Of a stretch of 64,000 bases of DNA, positions 1 through 9,022 are shown piece after piece. Location: the NCBI GenBank assembly GCA_024364735.1, contig JAGFNQ010005637.1:44635-108634 (forward strand), written 5' to 3'. A model generated the notes under the pieces. It searched no databases. It had not been told where the DNA came from and worked only from the letters and a program-made list of their open reading frames with translations. Every line of letters starts with the position of its first letter. Position 1 is the stretch's first letter. This stretch comes from Boesenbergia rotunda (taxonomy: Eukaryota; Streptophyta; Magnoliopsida; Zingiberales; Zingiberaceae). Both the position numbers and the translations under genes were made by a program.

Positions 1-240
1 GCGGCGGCCGGTCGGCGGCGGTCGCCGGTCGGTCGATGGTCAACGGCCGGCCGACGGCAGTCTTGATTACATTACAGGATGGATTACCCCTCACCAAACA
101 AAGGAATCCAACTTGTAATGGTTATCAAAGATTACATACAACTCATTACTAAACATAACAATGAAATCAAGATTATATTACAAACTTGATTACATTACAG
201 ACCCGATTACATTACCCCCTACCAAACGTAGCCTAAACGC
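1..240. repeat. Transposon-like remnant with direct repeats
   Basis: The first 60 bases are very GC-rich. Two direct copies of a motif beginning GATTACATTAC and running into a CACCAAAC or TACCAAAC stretch lie at about 66-104 and 188-231. The right end read on the minus strand begins GGCTACGTTTGGTAG, a style of terminus seen in small Tourist/Harbinger-type plant elements. No matching left terminal inverted repeat is visible, so this is at best a truncated element. Confidence 0.3.
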
Positions 241-1248
241 ATGCAACATCTAATCGCAAGACCCACCTAGAATCTAAGGCATGCATAGGTTAGGTCATAA
301 TCAAGATTTAGAAATAATCTACCAGAATACATGCAAGATACTACTAATGATCAATCCATACCATGAACAAGCTATACGAGAAGAAACAAGATATATCTCA
401 AAGGTAAGTTACTAGTAACTGGCGAAGATATACGAAACATATAAACAAAAGAAACTTACTACTAATATAACAAACCATGCATATATATATCTACGACAAT
501 ATCTAAAAATAGATAAGTCGAAGGTACCCACCTCAGATAAAAAGAAGTCCGTGCGCGAGAAGAACCCTCGTCCAAATAATATCCGCCATGAAATATCCAA
601 GTCATGAACTTGTATCGAGAAACAAACTATTTAGCTAGTAATAAATAGCTAATCAAATCCCTAAAGCATATTAGGGTTAGTCCTAATACCTAAGTCATTT
701 AATTATTTTTAATTAAATGACTAATTCCTATTCATTGGGTCTAGGTTCGATTTAGGTTTAGCCTAAGCCCAGCCTAAAATCCAACCCAAACTCAAGAACA
801 AGAAATGAACCTATGTATAAATTCATATTCGATTACTTCTACGAGACCCAACTCCAATAGGCGGCACAAAGCAAAAATCCAAAAAGAAACAAGACATCAA
901 AAACCTAACCTACTCATGAAACCAAACCCACAGCAAAGAATCATCCCAACCAATCCAATTCAAACCATCTCACCTTACAACCCAACTCCCATTATAGATC
1001 TACAACTATTAAATCAAAAATCACTCCCAAAGCAGAACAAGCATGCATAGCCATGGATGGCTCACGGTGCAAACTACACACCCGAAACCAAACCTTAATC
1101 CATGATCCAATCAAAAGGGTGTAGATCCAAAAACGTAATGCAATCAAACAGGACATTAACACCAAGAACAGAGCATCCCAAAAACCCTAAATCCATCTTA
1201 GACAGCTCATAGAAGAGGGAAAGAACCAAAAATGATCAGCCATCAACT
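241..1248 (-). other. Non-coding flank, possible host intron (minus strand)
   Basis: No credible ORF. The plus strand is A- and C-rich with few T runs, so the minus strand is T-rich, as plant introns usually are. The same composition resumes beyond the integrated virus at 15840, and a promoter-like, 5'-UTR-like stretch follows at 16300-16690 on the minus strand. I infer that both flanks may belong to one interrupted minus-strand host intron or leader. A small AT palindrome lies near 696-720. No exon could be identified. Confidence 0.3.
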
Positions 1249-1506
1249 GGGAGAAGATAAGGATGACGATGGGGCCCCAGAGTACCCGATCCTTATCTCT
1301 TCCTCTCTTTATAACCCCTCCTGAACCCTCTTGCTAAATCATCAGTCACTCACTGAAGGTTCACTTGAGGAAGTGTGTTTTGCTTACCCTGTGTGCTTGT
1401 AAGTCCTTGTAAGTCCTAAGTTTTCAACTTTCCAATTGCTTGCTAGTTCTTAATTTACTTGCAATCCTCTCTCTTGTATATTTTCATCGCTTTCATGCTA
1501 AACATC
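1249..1506 (+). promoter_or_regulatory. Left terminal repeat of pararetrovirus: promoter and leader start
   Basis: This stretch is repeated at 15591-15839. It starts with a purine run (GGGAGAAGATAAGGA), carries a TATA box (TTATAA at about 1309-1314) and ends directly before the primer-binding site. The left copy has a 10-bp duplication (two tandem GTCCTTGTAA-like units near 1400-1420) missing on the right. It probably held the viral transcript promoter. Its placement mimics an LTR: purine tract at the start, primer site at the end. Confidence 0.8.
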
Positions 1507-1507
1507 T

Positions 1508-1519
1508 TGGTATCAGAGC
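1508..1519 (+). promoter_or_regulatory. tRNA-iMet primer-binding site of the pararetrovirus
   Basis: TGGTATCAGAGC is complementary to the 3' end of initiator tRNA-Met, the standard minus-strand primer of caulimovirids and of many plant LTR elements. It begins one base after the terminal repeat. The right terminal repeat stops at the equivalent point, so the right virus-host junction coincides with the minus-strand start site. Confidence 0.9.
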
Positions 1520-1900
1520 GTAAGGTCCCTTGATGACCGAGTAAAACTATTTCAAGGTATTTCTTGGCTAGAGGTTTTGTGAAGTATGTATTCATATTTT
1601 GTTGTTCAAGTACTTCCATTAGTTCAGACGGAAACTTATTTGTAGGCATAGAGGCTGGACCTAATAAACCATACTTAATAGAGCTTGCTTGCAAGAGGCT
1701 TGACCTAATAAGACCACTTGTAAGAACAGTCTAGTAAGAGGTTACAATCTGAGTGTCGGGAGGAAGTATTTTGACTCAAGAGAAAATATTGCCAAAAGAC
1801 GTACGATGGATAAAGGGATAGAAACCAAACCACCAAAAAGGTGAGGCAAAAGATATCTTGGGGAAAAGTGAAAACCAATAAAATTTAGGTAGTAACCTTC
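1520..1900 (+). other. Pararetroviral leader
   Basis: Between primer site and the first recognisable ORF lies about 380 bp with several short ORFs and no conserved protein. Caulimovirid leaders are typically long and carry small ORFs that ribosomes bypass by shunting. That role is inferred from position only. Confidence 0.5.
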
Positions 1901-2333
1901 ATGTTTGAACGATTGGAGGAAGCCATACAACAATGGTACACTAAATCACATACTTCGAACCTTGAATACCTTGATCTTGTGAATATTATAAAACCATCAA
2001 GTAAAGAACTAGCTCATAATCTTAGCGTTGTATATGATAGGGTTTGCCTCTCTAGCAGGATACACTTAAAAAAACTTCAAGTTAATACTTGAGAAACAAC
2101 AAGAAACAGAAAAGGAGATTCAGAAGCTCAAAACTACTATAAAGAATCTAAGCAGCCTATTGCTAGAAAACAAGCCTTTAACGCAGGAGGGGGTTCAGGA
2201 GCTTGTGGAAGAAATCTCAAGACAATCAAAGATCGTAGAAAAGGAATCCTTAAAGCTCACGAGCAATCTTGACCAAAAGCTTAGGCAAGTGGAAAACTTG
2301 CTAACAAAAATTGAAAGGCAGATCCTTGGATGA
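1901..2333 (+). pseudogene. Badnavirus P1-like ORF (DUF1319-like), frameshifted
   Basis: An ORF of 63 codons from the ATG at 1901 begins MFERLEEAIQQW and contains NLEYLDL and ELAHNLSVVYDR, the hallmark of badnavirus P1 proteins (DUF1319 family). It ends early at 2092. Directly downstream another frame encodes a Lys/Glu-rich, coiled-coil-like stretch up to a TGA at 2331-2333, so a frameshift near 2085-2095 split the gene. The terminal ATGA overlap with the P2 start is the usual badnavirus arrangement. P1 proteins associate with virions; the exact role is not well settled. Confident as to family. Confidence 0.75.
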
Positions 2334-2710
2334 GTTATATACTCACCAAAAATACTAACTCATATAAAGAGGCGGTCAAAACAACAGTGGCAATTGAACC
2401 TCCTGCCCTTGGCTTCATCAAACCAAGTGAACATTCCAGTACCATTGCAAACAACACAACGCTTGTTAAGCAAAACAACGTACAAATCCAGTTACTTGTG
2501 CAGATAGTTGAAGATTTAATAGATATCAAGACAAATTTGAAGACAATTCTAGAAAACCAAAGGGCAAAGGATAACAACTTCACCACCAGAGGCATTAACC
2601 ACAAAACTTTCAAACCTCACAATAAGGCCACCAGAAAAAGAAGTAAGAGGAAAAATACTGGTCTTCAAAGATCCCCTGAAGATCCTCAAAGAAGAAAAAG
2701 AAAAAGCTAA
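2330..2710 (+). CDS. Badnavirus P2-like nucleic-acid-binding protein, intact frame
   Basis: The 126-codon ORF starts at the ATG of an ATGA overlap with the P1 stop and ends three bases before the polyprotein start at 2713. The middle is a predicted coiled coil (QIQLLVQIVEDLIDIKTNLK), and the C-terminus is very basic (KATRKRSKRKN, then RRKRKS), as in badnavirus P2 proteins, which bind DNA and RNA and associate with virions. This is the only viral frame of the locus with no break. Identification rests on position, size and charge, since P2 sequences are poorly conserved. Confidence 0.65.
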   Translation: MSYILTKNTNSYKEAVKTTVAIEPPALGFIKPSEHSSTIANNTTLVKQNNVQIQLLVQIVEDLIDIKTNLKTILENQRAKDNNFTTRGINHKTFKPHNKATRKRSKRKNTGLQRSPEDPQRRKRKS

Positions 2711-2712
2711 GG

Positions 2713-3480
2713 GATGATGACCAGAATGCAAGAACCGTCCAGCTCTCAGACAACTCCCTTAATTGAAGACTAACTCAGGGACTATCGTAGGAACTAAAGG
2801 AGATTATTCAATGCTCAGCAAACAACAAGGAGGCTGGGAAGAAGGATATCTGGAAGGGGTATCTCCCAACATGCGTTAGAACAACAAATAGACCCTCAGG
2901 TACAACTAAGACTCTCAATGCAGGAACGTGCTGCAGTAGCACCCGTTGAGGTGCTTTACCATTCAAGAAGAGATGATGCGCACTATCGAGTTTATATGCA
3001 TAGGTCAAAAGAATCGTTACTATGCCTAGATAACAACCAGGTGGACAAATCTTTTATACAAGAGGAGAGCTTCAATCAGTTGTAACGAAGCCATATGCAA
3101 TACATTCAAATCTTTTATACAAGAGGAGAGCTTCAATCAGTTGTAATGAAGCCATATGCAATACATTCATTTGGGAGTACTCCAAGTCCGGGTCTAAATT
3201 CTACGCCGCCAAGAGGAGGGCACTATGACTCTCATTGATTTTAGAGACAGGTGCCATCATAGCCACCATGGAAGTTGATTTAACAAGAGGTAGCCAATTG
3301 ATCTATGTTATTCCTGACATCAGGATGACTATTGGTGACTTCTTCAGAAACATTTAAATTTCCATACTGACAAGAGGATGTGATTCATGGCGCATCGGTG
3401 AAGCCAACCTCCTCATAATAAGGGGACTTATTGGCCGGCTATCGAACACACCAAATATAGCCTTTGCTTATGAGGTATGT
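2713..3480 (+). pseudogene. Pararetroviral polyprotein N-terminus and movement-protein region, heavily broken
   Basis: Starts at ATGATG (2713). In-frame stops come within 20 codons, and later coding signal jumps between frames. The conserved N-terminal block includes EVLYHSRRDDAHYRVY around 2950-2995. From 3200 to 3480 the three frames together show 30K-type movement-protein signature pieces: an RGSQLIYVIPDIRMT segment, a LTRGCDSWRIGEANLL segment and RLSNTPNIAFAYEV. Movement proteins of this family let the virus pass through plasmodesmata. A 61-bp tandem duplication (3047-3168) adds a further frameshift. Non-functional. Confidence 0.7.
3047..3168 (+). repeat. 61-bp tandem duplication inside the movement-protein region
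   Basis: Two adjacent copies (3047-3107 and 3108-3168) differ at one base (TAACG versus TAATG). Because 61 is not a multiple of three it shifts the frame. Both copies contain a stop in the TTGTAA context. The single difference suggests a fairly young duplication relative to the integration. Confidence 0.9.
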
Positions 3481-4198
3481 AGTCAATTATCTAACAAGTC
3501 ATGGAGTTAATGCTTTGCCAGGGAGGAGATATTCCACAGCTCAATTACAAGGAATGGACTGGGTTATACGACCAACTCAGATTAATATTCCTATGATACC
3601 AATGGAAGTTAATAGCCGTAACCTAATTGACGGGCGGGTTTCTATTAGTTTTCGAAATTATACAGCGTCACCAACGACAATAGACATCATGTATAACAAC
3701 AAAGATCAAGAAATCCCCTCGGATGAAGAGGATTTAAGGAGTCACATGAAAGTAGTACTCTTGGAAGAACAACCAAAGGTACAAGTTAAACAATTAACAC
3801 ATACTGCATTATTACCCGCAAGAATGACTTCAGAAGCAGCTGGCTTTGAATTAGCATCCGATGAAGAAACAAGCATCGAACCTAGAGGAAGAAAACTAAT
3901 ATCTACCGGAATTAGTCTTGCAATTCCCCAAGAATTTTATGGGAGGATCGCTACCAGATCAAGCTTAGGTGTAAAGCTTGGCGCCCATGTGGGAGCAAGA
4001 GTCATCGACAGTGATTACAGGGGAGAAATCAAAATTCTTTTATTTAATCATACAATTCGACCTATTTTTATCAACCCAAGAGATAAGATTGCTCAAATTA
4101 TAATTGAAAACTATCTACAGACAGATAGTGTCGAGGTCGAGGAACTACCAACAACGGTTCGAGGAGCACGAGGTTTTGGCTCAACAAGCAAAATCTAG
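3464..4198 (+). pseudogene. Movement-protein C-terminus fused to a dUTPase domain
   Basis: A 244-codon open stretch. Residues 1-90 continue the movement-protein region. Residues about 115-244 form a trimeric-type dUTPase domain with all five motifs recognisable: EAAGFELAS (I), GRIATRSSLG (II), ARVIDSDYRGE (III), RDKIAQIII (IV) and RGARGFGSTS (V). dUTPase converts dUTP to dUMP and so keeps uracil out of DNA made by reverse transcription. Motif III has Ala-Arg where Gly usually precedes the Val-Ile-Asp, and motif II has Thr for the usual Pro. A dUTPase domain is uncommon in caulimovirids; it has been reported for a yam-associated virus (Dioscovirus). The domain is followed by a stop, so it is cut off from the capsid region. 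Confidence 0.85.
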
Positions 4199-4377
4199 CC
4201 ACAGCCACTGACAGATGAACTAATAAACGTACTGCTACCCAAGGAGATAAAGTCATCAACCTCTCCAAACAAAAATACTGAGTTTGATGATTGATATCAG
4301 CAGGTGATGGATTCCTATTTGAATCCCCAAGGTACCTATGCAGGAACTACAAGCCCAGGGGCCTCTGTACTCCGGTC
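4199..4377 (+). pseudogene. Polyprotein linker, left of the element A insertion
   Basis: Degenerate coding remnant between dUTPase and capsid regions. It is interrupted at 4377 by element A and resumes at 10842. Confidence 0.5.
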
Positions 4378-4382
4378 CATAG
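4378..4382 (+). repeat. Target-site duplication of element A, left (CATAG)
   Basis: CATAG lies directly before the TG of the left LTR and again directly after the CA of the right LTR (10837-10841). A perfect 5-bp duplication proves a transposition event. Confidence 0.97.
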
Positions 4383-4469
4383 TGTTGATGCAGTCTGGTC
4401 CGATTGTTGTTTTGGTGTTGACAACGATTTAAGTTTGGTTGAGTAAGAATTGATGAAATCCTAGCGAGT

Positions 4470-4925
4470 GAAGCTAGGTGGAAAAATCCGGGTGAGTGAA
4501 GCCAGGTCCTAGCGAGTGAAGCTAGGTGAAGAAAATCCTGGTGAGTGAAGCCAGGTCCTAGCAAGTGAAGCTAGGTGGAAAAGTCCTGGTGAGTGAAGCC
4601 AGGTCCTAGCGAGTGAAGCTAGGTGAAGAAAATCCTGGTGAGTGAAGCCAGGTCCTAGCAAGTGAAGCTAGGTGGAAAAATCCGGGTGAGTGAAGCCGGG
4701 TCCCAGTGAGTGAAGCCGGGTGATTGAAACCCTGGTGAGTGAAGCCAGGTCCTAGTGAGTGAAGCTAGGTGATTGAAACCCTGGTGAGTGAAGCCAGGTC
4801 CTAGTGAGTGAAGCTAGGTGGAAAAAACCCGGTGAGTGAAGCTGGGTCCTGGTGAGTGAAGCCAGGTGATTGAAACCCCGGTGAGTGAAGCCGGGTGACT
4901 GAAACCCCGGTAGGTGAAGCCGGGT
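4470..4925 (+). repeat. Array of co-varying mini-hairpins in the element A LTR
   Basis: About 20 tandem units of 18-25 bp. Each is a potential hairpin with a constant loop (gagtgaa) and variable but complementary stems, for example CCTAGCgagtgaaGCTAGG, CCTGGTgagtgaaGCCAGG, CCGGGTgagtgaaGCCGGG and CCCGGTgagtgaaGCTGGG. The stem sequence changes between units while pairing is largely kept. The same array is present in the right LTR at about 9110-9565. Confidence 0.85.
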
Positions 4926-4935
4926 TGAGTTGAAT

Positions 4936-5395
4936 TGGAGCCTGATCGGTCTGGAGATCGATTGGCACGGACTCCATTTAGTGGATCGATCAGGTGATCG
5001 ATCCAGGGAGCCTGATCGTTCTGGTGAACGATCAGACAGAGAGAACAGAAGGTTGACAACCTTCTGTTTAGCCAAAGGAGAAAACCTGATCGGTCATGGT
5101 GACCGATCAGGGTCCTCCTGGACCGATCAGGAGAGCCCCTGATCGGTCCAGGGATGTCCTGATCGGTCAACATGACCGATCAGGACAAGTCCCTGATCGG
5201 TCAGTGACCGATCAGGACAAGTCCCTAATCGGTCAGTGACCGATCAGGAACCTTTGGGCTGCCTGTGTTTAAAAACCAAGTTCTCTGATCGATCAGGGTG
5301 ATCGATCAGAGAGGGACTGGATCGATCAGGAGATCACCTGATCGATCAGGGTCATCACTGATCGGTCTGGTGACCGATCAGTATCTGAACATTAA
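4936..5395 (+). promoter_or_regulatory. Cluster of GATCGGTC/GACCGATC paired palindromes
   Basis: More than a dozen copies of TGATCGGTC followed after 4-15 bases by GACCGATCA, plus GATCGATC variants. Each pair can form a hairpin of about 9-12 bp. The same pairs recur in the internal non-coding region at 8266-8320 and in the right LTR (9576-10025). Position in the LTR, upstream of the likely transcript start, suggests promoter elements; this is inference. Confidence 0.7.
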
Positions 5396-6196
5396 TTCAA
5401 ACGCGCTGTCAGAAGTTTCTGAACGCGACCATACACTGTTCCATTACCTGTGATGTGCCTTGCTGAGCCTATGTTGGAGTGTGTGCAGGTAACAGGGATG
5501 GTGTCAAGCACTCAAGGAAGGAGGAGCCTTCTCTAGAGTGGTTGTGTGGCCTTGTCAAAGTCTCAACGGGCGATTGGAGCGGCTGGCGACTGACGGAGGC
5601 TCAGCTGAAGAGGACTTCAGTGGACTGGGTGCTCAGTGGAGTTGGTGGGTCAAGCATGGCTCAGTGATATGGCTCAGTGATGCTGATGAGACTTGGCAGT
5701 GAGGAAGCACTTAAGAGGAAGCGGCTGAAGAGATCGAAAAGAAGACACAACAGATTAGAACAGAATAGAAAGAAGCAAGTGTGTTGCTGTGTTTTGTTGC
5801 TGTGAGATCTCTTAGAGCTTACTCTTGAGTGTTCCTGTACATCTTTGAGTGAGTCCCTCTCGTATTCTCGTGTGCTTAACCTTGTATCATTCTGAGAAGC
5901 TTGTGGAGAGGTTTCTCCACCGAGAAGGAGACTCTGTTCTATCCGGGGCACCGGGGCTTGATCTGCCGACGATCAAGGGATCGCTCACCTCAAGAGCACG
6001 CCAAGGAGTAGGGGCAAGTTATCCCCGAACCTTGTACATCGAGGTGTTAGCGACTGGTTTGTTGTGTTTTATTTTTGTTTCTGTATTTGTATTTCTGCTT
6101 GTTTCCGCTGCCTAACCTTAACTGCAGAAGAAAAGTTTAAAAAGAGCCAAAGTTCCTTGTCTTGGCTATTCACACCCCCCTCTCTAGCCCAACAAG

Positions 6197-6208
6197 TGGT
6201 ATCAGAGC
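6197..6208 (+). promoter_or_regulatory. Element A primer-binding site (tRNA-iMet)
   Basis: TGGTATCAGAGC, two bases after the 5' LTR. Confidence 0.95.
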
Positions 6209-6255
6209 CTGGGGCTCTTCTTCACGGCGTAACATCCGAGAGCTAAACAACAAGG

Positions 6256-7539
6256 ATGGCTGGAAGAGAAGGTTACAGCACAAACAGACCACCCTTCTTC
6301 GACGGAGATGATTTCCCATACTGGAAATCAAAAATGGAATACTTCCTGAAGACAAGCATCCAAATGTGGTTTGCTGTCAGGGAAGGATTTTCCCCTCCAA
6401 AAGATGCTGAGGGAAAAGAGCTCGACTTCTCAAGGTGGTCGGCTGAGCAAATTCGAAAGGGGGAAGCTGATGCCAAGGCTGTGGTCACCCTGCAGTGTGG
6501 GATGACCAAGGAGCAGCTGATCAAAGTTGGCCCCTTTACCAGTGCTCAAAATCTCTGGAACAAACTGATAGAACTCCACGAAGGAACCAGGGATTCGAGA
6601 ATAGCAGAAAAAGACCTCCTTCTCAGCCAACTCCAGAACCTCACAATGGATGAACATGAAACTGTGAGTATACTACATTGTCGTTTCAAAGAAATTCTCA
6701 ATGGTCTCCACTCCATCAATGAGAAGGTAGAAAACCGAGACCTAGTAAGGTATATACTCAAATCTTTCCCTAGGAATGCCTTGTGGTCATCCATGGTGGA
6801 TGCCTACAAGGTATCCAAGGATCTCTCAATTATTAAATTAGAAGATCTATTTTGTGAGATGGAACTACATGAGATCTCTAACCAAAGCCCAAAGGAGAAA
6901 GGTGTGGTTTTTGTGGCAGGTGACAGAAGAAAGAAGGAGAAGAACAAGGAGAAGGTCCACTGCCACGTGGCTCTAGTGGCACTAGATGAGCCAAACAAGG
7001 AGAGTGATAGCGAATCAAGCTCCTCAACCGCGCCTTCATCATCTTCGGATGATGAAGAGGTAATCTCTCCCGAATTAGATAAGTGTTATAGAACCATAGC
7101 ATGCTTAACAAATTTGTTAAAGAAATCTAAGAAGAATGTGAAGGCTCTAAAATTAGAAATAGAACAACTAAAGTCCTCTAAGGATGAGGATCTTAATGAA
7201 TTGCATGCTAAGACTCTTGAGGATGAGAACATGAGTTTGAAGAGTGAAGTTGAAAATCTCAAGAATATTCTTGAGAAATTTTCAACTAGCTCAAAAACTT
7301 TAGATATGATTCTAAATTCTCAAAAAGCAGTTTATAACAAGGTTGGTTTGGGTTACCAACCTAAAGAATCAAGTGTTATGTCTTTAATGTCTAGAACCCA
7401 TATCAGATCATCAAATGGCTCTAGGGTTCAAAAAGTCAAAAAGAAAATGACTAAGGCTTGGGTGCCAAAGTCATTTATTGATGATGCTTTAGGTTCCAAA
7501 ATTTGGGTACCTAAAACCTCCATCTTTAGAATTGTATAA
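6256..7539 (+). CDS. Element A Gag (UBN2-type Copia capsid protein), no zinc knuckle
   Basis: 427 codons from the first ATG after the primer site. Residues 1-200 form the Copia Gag region typical of SIRE/Maximus elements (FDGDDFPYWKSKMEYFLK, TLQCGMTKEQL, LHEGTRDSRIAEKDLL, SFPRNALWSSMVDAYK). Residues 250-280 are Ser/Asp/Glu-rich and 280-345 form a coiled coil. Compared with element D the CCHC knuckle between the capsid region and the acidic stretch is missing. The ORF ends (GSKIWVPKTSIFRIV) just where D continues into the protease, so pol has been deleted at the Gag-Pro border. The intact frame and near-identical LTRs suggest a Gag that may still be made. Role: forms the virus-like particle around the RNA. 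Confidence 0.9.
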   Translation: MAGREGYSTNRPPFFDGDDFPYWKSKMEYFLKTSIQMWFAVREGFSPPKDAEGKELDFSRWSAEQIRKGEADAKAVVTLQCGMTKEQLIKVGPFTSAQNLWNKLIELHEGTRDSRIAEKDLLLSQLQNLTMDEHETVSILHCRFKEILNGLHSINEKVENRDLVRYILKSFPRNALWSSMVDAYKVSKDLSIIKLEDLFCEMELHEISNQSPKEKGVVFVAGDRRKKEKNKEKVHCHVALVALDEPNKESDSESSSSTAPSSSSDDEEVISPELDKCYRTIACLTNLLKKSKKNVKALKLEIEQLKSSKDEDLNELHAKTLEDENMSLKSEVENLKNILEKFSTSSKTLDMILNSQKAVYNKVGLGYQPKESSVMSLMSRTHIRSSNGSRVQKVKKKMTKAWVPKSFIDDALGSKIWVPKTSIFRIV

Positions 7540-9008
7540 GCATTGATTGAGGGGGAGCATCTATCAACATGGGAGGTTGATATTTGGTCCTCCAAAACAT
7601 ATAGTCATTCCTAGTTAGGAATGTGCTTACCATTTCATCAAATTCACAAGGATAGCTTAGGTTGACTCATAACTTACCCTTGTCATGAATTGCCTAGGAT
7701 AATTGATGTTACTATTGCAATTTATGCCTTTCTTGCAATTCATGGTATATGAGATGTCTTATGTCAAGCCTAAGGATAATGAGCTTTAGAGCTATACAAC
7801 ATGAATGCATGCTAAAGAACAAAGGTTAACACAGAGTTTGTATTGATATGCCATGATTTCAATGCATGGGTTAGTAACATGTTTCGAATGCACCATGATG
7901 ATCATAATGTGATGAAAACATGTTATAGAGATTCTGATCAATTTGATACAAGCATGTTTTGAAAATTTAGATCATACCTTGATACTAAGCATGTCTTGAA
8001 ATTATGATCATAGTGACCATTGAAATCTTAAGGATATTTATATAACCTTGTAGTTTTGAAATTTATGGAATCATGTTTAATCCCCAACATCTAGATAATC
8101 TCTCAAGGATGATATGAACCATGTTGCATGATATGAAAATATAAATTTTAATTCAAGGGAACCCTTAGAACAAATGAATCAAAACTACATGGGTAAGGGT
8201 TTAGGATGATTAAGAGTTGAAACGAATTCGTTTCTGAAACTGATCAGACAGTTTTCTGAAATCTGATCGGTCCGCCGACCGATCAGGAACCATACTGATC
8301 GGTCCGGTGACCGATCAGATCGAAACTGATCAGAGGAATCAGACTATTCATTAGTCCGATCCCATTTCTTCAAGTTGTATCAGATTTATTGATCATTTTG
8401 ATACAAACCCAACTGATCAGGGTTTGTTGAGTCATGACTCTTGTCCTTAATGTCGTGTTTCGGAAATGTTTCTGAAATGACGAATATTAATAGAGTCTAC
8501 TCTCCTATCTTGGAATGCAAATTGTTAATGCAGTCTGATCAGGAATGTATCTGGTTTCAGAAATTTTTTTTCTGAAATCTGATCGCTCCCCAGATTAACA
8601 AAATATTTCTGTATCAAATAATCAGAATTATATATCAGATACAGAAGCATTCCTTACTTATGAAACATACACATATGTGACCATGATATAGTTCGGTGTA
8701 TGTTTTCAACCACTGTTATTGTCGTATGATGCATATACATTGTTGCCATGATACATTTATGGTATATGCCTCTCATATGCAAAACTTCTATCTTTGATTA
8801 TTTCGGATTTTGGGAAGAGACCCTAGGTTGAGGGGGAGTTATGATTAAACTTAATAACCATACCCTTTTCGGTGTTTGACAAAGGGGGAGAGAATGGTTG
8901 ATTAAGTTTAGGGTTTGTTATTGTAGGGGGAGGACTTTGATTCCCTTATGATAATTTAATTGACTCTGATTAATGAATACCTAAACTTAAATCGGGTTGT
9001 CAAACAAC
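7540..9008 (+). other. Element A internal non-coding region
   Basis: No ORF of note and no pol motif. It contains several GAGGGGGAG-type purine tracts (about 7548, 8830, 8882, 8925) that resemble the true polypurine tract, and two GATCGGTC/GACCGATC hairpins at 8266-8320 matching those of the LTR. Confidence 0.8.
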
Positions 9009-9022
9009 AAAAAGGGGGAGAT
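9009..9022 (+). promoter_or_regulatory. Element A polypurine tract
   Basis: AAAAAGGGGGAGAT directly precedes the 3' LTR and would prime plus-strand DNA. Confidence 0.9.

Larger units (their letters stand above)
4383..6194 (+). repeat. Element A 5' LTR
   Basis: Starts TGTTGATGCAG and ends CCCAACA. It has three parts: a hairpin array (about 4470-4925), a cluster of GATCGGTC/GACCGATC palindromes (4936-5395), and a TG-rich remainder ending in the pyrimidine stretch CACCCCCCTCTCTAG. A TATA-like GTTTAAAAAC lies near 5270. An 11-bp-stem hairpin (AACAGAAGGTT/AACCTTCTGTT) lies at 5043-5068. Confidence 0.95.

Noticed and set aside
4752..5173. Minus-strand ORFs with repeated PGFTH/LASLTRT peptides (also 9392-9813 and 4256-4564)
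   Set aside because: They are translations of the tandem hairpin units of the element A LTR, with no start context or conservation, and appear identically in both LTRs.
4936..5395. CRISPR-like array
   Set aside because: Short palindromic repeats with variable spacing inside a eukaryotic LTR; no regular spacer length and no cas genes.
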